From NCBI GenBank assembly GCA_937892395.1, contig CALAGJ010000199.1, forward strand, positions 1 through 29,943: a stretch of DNA of 29,943 nucleotides, in the 5' to 3' direction. A program made the position numbers and the translations under genes. Numbering within the stretch: position 1 is the stretch's first letter; every line of letters starts with the position of its first letter. Shown here piece after piece: positions 24,797 through 29,943 of the stretch. The stretch is from an uncultured Parafilimonas sp. (GTDB lineage: Bacteria > Bacteroidota > Bacteroidia > Chitinophagales > Chitinophagaceae). The notes under the pieces are model-generated. The model had not been told where the DNA came from, did no database searches, and was given only the letters and a program-made list of their open reading frames with translations.

Positions 24797-25996
24797 TTGA
24801 AACCCCGCATACTCATTATCATCAACCGATTGGTTATTGGAGGACAGGCATTAGATACTGTGCCATTAGCGCATGCCATTCAATCAGATTTTGATGTAGA
24901 AGTATTGTACGGTGAAAAAGAAGCAGATGAAGAAGAAGCCAATTTTTTAAAAGAAAAGTATCCGTCCCTTCGGCTTACTAAAATAACTCAATTAAAAAGA
25001 AGCATTAACTGGTTAAATGATATAAATGCCTATTTCAAAATAAAGAAACATATACGAATAGGTCAATACGATATTGTACATACACATGGAGCAAAGTCCG
25101 GATTAATAGGCCGCATTGCTGCCTGGAGGTGTGGGGTAAAAACTATTTTGCATACTTATCATGGTCATGTATTTCATTCTTATTACAATCAGATTCTTTC
25201 TAAAACTATTGTTCGAATGGAGCGATTGCTTGGGCGAATTACAACCAGGGCAGTGGCCATTAGTCCTCATCAATGTAAAGAGCTTACTGAAATCTATCGA
25301 ATAGTACCCACACAGAAAATTATCACTATACCACTTGGTGTTGATACAGATGCTTTTCAATCTAATGCTGTAAACCTGCGAAATAAAATTAGAGATATAT
25401 ATCACCTTGCAAATAATCACGTTGCCATTGCATTAATTGGAAGATTGGTACCAGTAAAAAATCCTTCTTTTTTTATTGAAATTGTTATAAGAATGGTGAT
25501 CGAAAAATTGCCAGTAAAATTTTTTATTATTGGTGATGGTATGCTGAGGACAGAAATGCAACTGCAATTAGCAAAACATAATATACAATGGAGTGAAAAT
25601 AATGACGAAGGAAATATCGCTCCAATTATATTTACTTCATGGATAAAAGATATTATTCCAACTATTCATGCTATGGATATTATTGCACTTACTTCGTTGA
25701 ATGAGGGTACACCTTTGTCCATCATCGAAGCCCAAACCTGTGGCAAGCCAGTAGTGGCATCTAATGTTGGTGGGGTAAGGGATACATTGATTGACACATC
25801 CACAGGTTTTTTAGTGGATCATCATGACGTAAACCAATTTTACGATAGATTGAAAGTCCTCATTATGAATGAAACATTAAGAATAGAAATGGGGGAGAGG
25901 GCACGGCAATTTGCCGCTAATCATTTTTCAATGCATACAGAAATCAAAAACTTTATTTCTTTTTATCATACCGAAGTATCATTGCATAGCAAATGA
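24797..25996 (+). CDS. Family 4 glycosyltransferase
   Basis: 399 residues, GT-B fold. Motifs in order: IINRLVIGGQA (8-18), HTHGAKSGLIGR (95-106), HTYHGHVFHSYY (119-130), ALIGRLVPVKNP (212-223), IIGDG (244-248) and EGTPLSIIEAQTCGKPVVASN (303-323) with Glu303/Glu311 as the E-x7-E pair. The HTHGAKSGLIGR/HGHVF pairing is common in GT4 enzymes of Bacteroidota and Firmicutes exopolysaccharide loci. The start is a TTG at 24797, nine bases after the upstream stop. It overlaps the epimerase start by four bases (ATGA). Confidence 0.9.
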   Translation: MKPRILIIINRLVIGGQALDTVPLAHAIQSDFDVEVLYGEKEADEEEANFLKEKYPSLRLTKITQLKRSINWLNDINAYFKIKKHIRIGQYDIVHTHGAKSGLIGRIAAWRCGVKTILHTYHGHVFHSYYNQILSKTIVRMERLLGRITTRAVAISPHQCKELTEIYRIVPTQKIITIPLGVDTDAFQSNAVNLRNKIRDIYHLANNHVAIALIGRLVPVKNPSFFIEIVIRMVIEKLPVKFFIIGDGMLRTEMQLQLAKHNIQWSENNDEGNIAPIIFTSWIKDIIPTIHAMDIIALTSLNEGTPLSIIEAQTCGKPVVASNVGGVRDTLIDTSTGFLVDHHDVNQFYDRLKVLIMNETLRIEMGERARQFAANHFSMHTEIKNFISFYHTEVSLHSK

Positions 25997-27045
25997 AAAT
26001 TTTAATAACAGGTACAGCAGGATTTATTGGCTTTCATACTGTAAGTAGATTTTTGCTTGAAGACTATCAAGTTGTTGGTATTGATAGCTTAAACGCATAT
26101 TATGATGTGAAGCTGAAATACAGCCGCTTGGCTCAGCATGGCATAGATTGGTCAAACGTAAGATATGATAAAAAAATTATCAGTAATGTACATCCTAACT
26201 ATGCTTTTTATCACCTTAATTTGGAAAACAAACAACAACTCAATCATATTTTTTCAACAGAACAATTTGATGCAGTTGTTCACCTTGCAGCACAGGCAGG
26301 TGTTCGCTACAGTTTAGAAGAACCGGAGGCATATATCAACAGCAATATTGTTGGGTTTTTGAATATCTTAGAGTGTTGTAGACATCATCAGATTAAGCAT
26401 TTGGTATATGCTAGCAGCAGTAGTGTATATGGGTTGACTGATCAATTGCCTTTTAGTACAAATATGCCTGTTGAACATCCTATTTCATTATATGCTGCCA
26501 CCAAAAAGAGCAACGAATTAATGGCCCATACTTATAGTCATTTATTTAAAATTCCAACTACAGGATTACGCTTCTTTACAGTGTATGGCCCATGGGGAAG
26601 ACCAGATATGGCACTCTTTATTTTTACAAAAAGTATTCTTTATCAAAAGCCAATACAATTATTTAACCACGGTAATATGGTTAGAGATTTTACTTATGTG
26701 GCCGATATAGCTGAAGGCATATTTAAAGTGCTACAACAGCCACCCAAAACTAATGAGAATTGGAAGCCTTCTACGGGCCTTATCTCTGAGTCATCTGCAC
26801 CATATAAAATTTATAATATTGGCAACAGTAGCCCTGTTATGCTGGAGGACTATGTAAATTCCTTAGAGGCGGCATTAGGAAAAAAAGCTATCAAAGAGTA
26901 TATGCCACTTCAACCTGGGGATGTACCCGCAGCCCATAGCGATGTATCTGATCTTACTAAAAACACTGGATATAAACCCTTTACTCCTGTTAACATTGGC
27001 GTGCAAAAATTTGTGGATTGGTATCGCAAATACTATAATGTCTGA
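25993..27045 (+). CDS. UDP-glucuronate 4-epimerase-like NAD-dependent epimerase
   Basis: 350 residues, extended SDR. GTAGFIG (7-13) binds NAD, HLAAQAGVRYSLEEP (97-111) is the hallmark of the CapI/LspL type UDP-glucuronate 4-epimerases, SSSSVYG (141-147) carries the catalytic Ser, and YAATKK (167-172) provides Tyr167/Lys171. TVYGPWGRPDMA is also characteristic. The reaction is UDP-glucuronate to UDP-galacturonate; the same fold also serves N-acetyl-uronates. It shares its inferred substrate with the decarboxylase on the minus strand, suggesting a uronic-acid branch point. Overlaps the upstream GT by four bases. Confidence 0.92.
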   Translation: MKILITGTAGFIGFHTVSRFLLEDYQVVGIDSLNAYYDVKLKYSRLAQHGIDWSNVRYDKKIISNVHPNYAFYHLNLENKQQLNHIFSTEQFDAVVHLAAQAGVRYSLEEPEAYINSNIVGFLNILECCRHHQIKHLVYASSSSVYGLTDQLPFSTNMPVEHPISLYAATKKSNELMAHTYSHLFKIPTTGLRFFTVYGPWGRPDMALFIFTKSILYQKPIQLFNHGNMVRDFTYVADIAEGIFKVLQQPPKTNENWKPSTGLISESSAPYKIYNIGNSSPVMLEDYVNSLEAALGKKAIKEYMPLQPGDVPAAHSDVSDLTKNTGYKPFTPVNIGVQKFVDWYRKYYNV

Positions 27046-27106
27046 ATTATCTTCTTACAAATAATTAAACTCAGTTTTTCTAAAAAGCATTGTTCATTTT
27101 ACTTTT

Positions 27107-27114
27107 TATTTTTG
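27107..27114 (+). promoter_or_regulatory. -7 box upstream of rfbB
   Basis: TATTTTTG matches TAnnTTTG and ends 29 bases before the ATG at 27144. It suggests rfbB can be transcribed separately from the operon, and it lies downstream of the alternative ATG at 27090, arguing against that start. No clear -33 box. Confidence 0.5.
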
Positions 27115-27143
27115 CTAACATCCTTTTAAACAAAGAATTTATT

Positions 27144-28196
27144 ATGCTAAAAAAAATTTTAATAACCGGAGGTGCAGGTTTTATTGGTTCACATGTTGTA
27201 CGCCTTTTTGTAAATAAATATCCATCCTATCAAATCATCAATGCAGATGCTTTGACTTATGCAGGAAATCTTGAAAATCTCCGGGATATAGAACATGCAC
27301 CAAACTATTTTTTTGAAAGAATAAATATATTGGATACAGCTGCGCTGAATACTATTTTTAAGCAATATGGTGTTACAGATGTCATACACCTGGCTGCTGA
27401 AAGCCATGTGGATCGTAGCATCTTATCTCCTATGGATTTTATTCATACCAATATTGTTGGCACAGTAAACCTATTGAATACTGCAAAAGAATTTTGGAAG
27501 GATAGTATTGATAGTCATCGCTTCTATCACGTCAGTACAGACGAAGTTTATGGCACACTGGGAGATTCTGGTTTTTTTACCGAATCTACAGCCTATTCAC
27601 CAAATTCTCCTTACTCAGCCAGTAAAGCAGCCTCCGATCATTTTGTAAGAGCTTGGGGCGAAACATTTCATCTGCCCTTTGTTATTTCAAACTGTTCTAA
27701 TAATTATGGCCCCAACCATTTTCCGGAAAAACTAATTCCATTATTCATCAACAATATAATACATCAAAAACCCTTGCCGGTATATGGGAAAGGGGAAAAC
27801 ACACGTGACTGGCTATATGTACAAGATCATGCCCAAGCTATTGACCTCATTTTTCATAAAGGAAAAAACAAAGAAACCTATAATATCGGTGGCTTTAATG
27901 AATGGAAAAATATTGACTTAGTTCAGCTGCTTTGTAAGCTCATGGATGAAAAATTGAATCGCCCTGCTGGCACAAGTGCGCATCTGATACAATACGTTAC
28001 AGACCGCCCCGGCCACGATTTGAGATATGCTATTGATGCCAGTAAATTAAACAAAGATTTAGGCTGGTACCCAACTGTTACTTTCGAAGAAGGACTAAGC
28101 CTTACAATAGATTGGTATTTGGAAAATGTTGAATGGCTGCAACATGTTACTAATGGAGCTTACCAACAATATTATGAAATGCAGTATAAGCGATAG
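27144..28196 (+). CDS. rfbB: dTDP-glucose 4,6-dehydratase
   Basis: 350 residues from the ATG at 27144. An in-frame ATG at 27090 would add 18 hydrophobic residues that do not fit this cytoplasmic enzyme. GGAGFIG (9-15) starts the Rossmann fold, HLAAESHVDRS (82-92) follows, the dehydratase triad region STDEVYG (131-137) contains Thr132-Asp133-Glu134, and Tyr157/Lys161 lie in YSASK. SNNYGPNHFPEKLIP and RDWLYVQDH are further RmlB signatures. It makes dTDP-4-keto-6-deoxy-glucose, the second step to dTDP-rhamnose, finished by RmlD at 10605. It is the last gene of the plus-strand arm. Confidence 0.95.
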   Translation: MLKKILITGGAGFIGSHVVRLFVNKYPSYQIINADALTYAGNLENLRDIEHAPNYFFERINILDTAALNTIFKQYGVTDVIHLAAESHVDRSILSPMDFIHTNIVGTVNLLNTAKEFWKDSIDSHRFYHVSTDEVYGTLGDSGFFTESTAYSPNSPYSASKAASDHFVRAWGETFHLPFVISNCSNNYGPNHFPEKLIPLFINNIIHQKPLPVYGKGENTRDWLYVQDHAQAIDLIFHKGKNKETYNIGGFNEWKNIDLVQLLCKLMDEKLNRPAGTSAHLIQYVTDRPGHDLRYAIDASKLNKDLGWYPTVTFEEGLSLTIDWYLENVEWLQHVTNGAYQQYYEMQYKR

Positions 28197-28305
28197 GGGC
28201 AAACAATTTTGGGTTGTACTTTAAAAACAGGAATAAAATTATCGTTATTTACAACTATTATTTTGATTTATATTACCATAAATTTCATAATAAGTACATA
28301 AATAT

Positions 28306-29169
28306 TTATTCAATTTTATTCAGCATTTTAAAAGCATTCAACACTGCTTGATGCATAATAGTAGCATGATTTTCTTCTGGTAAATAATCAAAGTACACAT
28401 GTAGATAATCATTTTTAGTTGCTATAATTTTTTCTGCTAAAAGATTAGCATCTACTTCCATAACATGTGGATTTTTTGAAGGAGCAAGACCTTCTTTTCC
28501 AACTCCAATATAGATTTTTGTTTCTTGCTGAAATGACTGTTCAAGTAGTTTTGAATCAGAAGTTAAAATAGAACCATCATCCCACCAAAGACTGGGGCTA
28601 ACGATGATATATTGATTGAATAAGTTGGGTTTTTCTAATAATATCTTAGTGGCCACCAGCCCTCCAAGCGATTCCCCAATAATCGTTTTGAAGTCATTAG
28701 TTTTAAAATGATTTTCTATAAAAGGTTGCAATTCATTTTCAAGAAAGGATATGAATTCACTTGAATGACCTGTAGTGGGATATTGTTTTTTTTCTGCTTC
28801 AATAGTAGTTGGAAAAGTGAAATCCCTTCTCCTGTCCACCGTGCCAATCCCTACTACTATAGATTTTGGTAGTCGGTTTATCCATTCAAAACTATTGAAC
28901 TGCACCAGTCCCACAATATGAATAAAATCTTCATCGGCAGAGCCGTCTAACAAATAAATAACAGGATATTTGATACTATCCGATTCATCATAATTGTCGG
29001 GCAAATAAATATTCAAGACCCTTTCCTCTCCAAGAACTTTTGAATGAATACGCTCAATGCTTCCTAATACAAATGGCTTGTAACTGAAGCTATCAGCGGC
29101 TATCTTGGATTGGGCCGAGAGCATGTAGTCTGATATAAGAAAAAATGAAAGGAAAAATATTTTTCTCAT
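28306..29169 (-). CDS. Secreted alpha/beta-hydrolase, esterase D / IroE-like
   Basis: 287 residues. The signal peptide ends near MLSAQ (20). The esterase family (PF00756-like) features are YPVIYLLDG (68-76), VVGIG (105-109) with the RRRDFTFP segment after it, the nucleophile elbow GESLGG (165-170, Ser167) and a late His in ENHAT (266-270, His268). It belongs with periplasmic or exported carboxylesterases such as IroE/Fes relatives and feruloyl/acetyl esterases; the ester is unknown. It is convergent with rfbB and has its own -7 box (29183-29190), so it is not obviously part of the polysaccharide operon. Confidence 0.88.
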   Translation of the reverse strand: MRKIFFLSFFLISDYMLSAQSKIAADSFSYKPFVLGSIERIHSKVLGEERVLNIYLPDNYDESDSIKYPVIYLLDGSADEDFIHIVGLVQFNSFEWINRLPKSIVVGIGTVDRRRDFTFPTTIEAEKKQYPTTGHSSEFISFLENELQPFIENHFKTNDFKTIIGESLGGLVATKILLEKPNLFNQYIIVSPSLWWDDGSILTSDSKLLEQSFQQETKIYIGVGKEGLAPSKNPHVMEVDANLLAEKIIATKNDYLHVYFDYLPEENHATIMHQAVLNAFKMLNKIE

Positions 29170-29182
29170 TAAATAATTTGTT

Positions 29183-29190
29183 CAAAAATA
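29183..29190 (-). promoter_or_regulatory. -7 box of the esterase gene
   Basis: TATTTTTG on the minus strand (CAAAAATA on plus) ends 13 bases before the ATG at 29169, leaving a leader of only a few bases. A -33 element is not evident. Confidence 0.5.
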
Positions 29191-29330
29191 TATTATGGCA
29201 TAGAAATTAAAAAAATGGAAATGAGTTTTTGCCCATGCCCACATTTTGAAGTCATAAATAGAAGATATTTTTCAGATAAAAATATTCCAGCTTTTATTAT
29301 CTCAATTATAATTTCTAATCGATAGATTAC

Positions 29331-29338
29331 TACTTTTG
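29331..29338 (+). promoter_or_regulatory. -7 box almost adjoining the small cysteine-protein start
   Basis: TACTTTTG matches TAnnTTTG and ends eight bases before the ATG at 29347, implying a transcript with a very short or no leader. Confidence 0.5.
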
Positions 29339-29346
29339 CCAACGGG

Positions 29347-29721
29347 ATGAACCGTATTGTATCATTTATATTACTACTTCTTTTTGCTTCTTACGCCATG
29401 GGCAATGTGATGGTTCTTGCTAATTACCACATAAATAATGCTGCATATATCTCCCAGTGTGAAAATAAAAATAAAGCATGGTTGCACTGCAATGGTCAAT
29501 GTCAGTTAAAAAAGCAGATGGATAAAAATGACGGTGAAAATCAATCTTCGAAAAAAAGTCAGTCCTCCGAAACTCTTGTCTTCTTTATAACTTCCGCTGA
29601 AAATGATTCCAAATTTGTGATTAACCTTATTGCTACATTCTCGGATAAAAATCAATGCAATACAATTAGTCAGCCCCGTTCTCATTTTCATCCGCCAAAC
29701 CAGTTGTCGATTTTAGTTTAA
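29347..29721 (+). CDS. Small exported/membrane-anchored cysteine-containing protein
   Basis: 124 residues; no named family is recognised with certainty. A hydrophobic N-terminus (about 4-25) is a signal peptide or anchor. It is followed by a motif with three cysteines, Cys38, Cys48 and Cys52, in the arrangement C-x9-C-N-G-x-C-x-L-x-K. A charged, Ser/Gln/Lys-rich linker (about 56-76), a hydrophobic stretch (about 77-97) and a C-terminal SHFHPPN follow. Similar short proteins with a CNGxCxLxK motif are, from memory, frequent in Bacteroidota near TonB-dependent receptors and metal-related genes; the Cys and His pattern would suit metal binding, which is inference. It begins directly after a -7 box and is followed by 222 bases without a gene. 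Confidence 0.7.
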   Translation: MNRIVSFILLLLFASYAMGNVMVLANYHINNAAYISQCENKNKAWLHCNGQCQLKKQMDKNDGENQSSKKSQSSETLVFFITSAENDSKFVINLIATFSDKNQCNTISQPRSHFHPPNQLSILV

Positions 29722-29943
29722 TCTTTTGCTGGCGCAATGTAAACCAAGGTCTTACTTGGTCAAAAATTAATATAACATACAGGCATGGTTCTCTTTGAGA
29801 TACTTGTCTCTAATCATTAACTGAGAGTTTTTCTCATTAAATAACTTTTTAGAAGTACTGATTTAATTACACCAATTTTAGTTGATTGATAAAAACCGGC
29901 TGGTGCTTTAGCATCCTGCCTGTAATATTTGTAAAAATATTTT
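29722..29943. other. Region after the small cysteine protein, no gene seen
   Basis: Contains a 6-bp inverted repeat ACCAAG (29743-29748) / CTTGGT (29755-29760) without a T-tract in the plus direction, so it is not a clear terminator. The AT-rich end of the window may hold the promoter of a gene beyond it. Confidence 0.5.

Noticed and set aside
27090..27143. Earlier ATG for rfbB adding 18 hydrophobic residues
   Set aside because: It lies upstream of the TATTTTTG box at 27107-27114 and does not fit the cytoplasmic enzyme, whose family starts at the 27144 Met.
29743..29760. Inverted repeat after the small cysteine protein as a terminator
   Set aside because: The stem is only six pairs and no T-run follows in the direction of transcription.

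Overview
The window is AT-rich and reads as a chromosomal piece of a Bacteroidota genome, most likely Chitinophagales/Chitinophagaceae. The evidence is the repeated Bacteroidota-type promoter (TTTG or TTG, about 19 bp, then TAnnTTTG), weak or absent Shine-Dalgarno sequences, several TTG starts, and a Bacteroidota-style polysaccharide export locus. The family-level placement is inference.

Layout. 1-5836 is housekeeping: a tRNA-Lys cut by the window edge (minus), a short-chain dehydrogenase followed by a SAM hydroxide adenosyltransferase-family gene, a CorA-type metal transporter, tRNA-Ala(GGC) with a textbook promoter and terminator, then mltG-yihY-thioesterase packed as an operon. 5904-8917 is a damaged region: an intact Wza-like export lipoprotein is followed by a frameshifted, truncated Wzc-like gene. 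That gene is joined to the decayed C-terminal end of an Rhs-repeat protein and an intact small lipoprotein that may be its former immunity partner. 8918-9416 holds no gene but has hairpins. 9417-10019 encodes an OmpH/Skp-like periplasmic protein.

10112-28196 is a divergent surface-polysaccharide locus. On the minus strand, reading from 14916 downward: DegT-type sugar aminotransferase, UDP-glucuronate decarboxylase, UDP-sugar 6-dehydrogenase (WbpA/TviB type), RmlD, and an NTF2-like secreted protein. On the plus strand from 15268: a large multi-SLBB export protein, Wzz without a kinase domain, a GT2 glycosyltransferase, Wzx flippase, Wzy polymerase, three GT4-type glycosyltransferases, UDP-glucuronate 4-epimerase and RmlB. 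Many junctions overlap by 1-4 bases. Together they make nucleotide sugars (dTDP-rhamnose branch, uronic acid, pentose and probably amino-sugar branches), assemble a repeat unit, flip it, polymerise it and export it. RmlA, RmlC, an initiating phosphoglycosyltransferase and a tyrosine autokinase are not in the window. The 351-bp region between the two arms carries outward promoters and, on the plus side, a leader with a strong terminator-like hairpin.

28306-29943 holds a secreted esterase (minus) and a small exported cysteine-containing protein with an almost leaderless promoter.

Most notable for a second look: the Wzc/Rhs composite pseudogene with a surviving candidate immunity gene, the structured leader before the export operon, the tRNA-Ala terminator abutting mltG, and the short cysteine protein. 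I found no CRISPR array, insertion sequence with intact transposase, or convincing new defence system.
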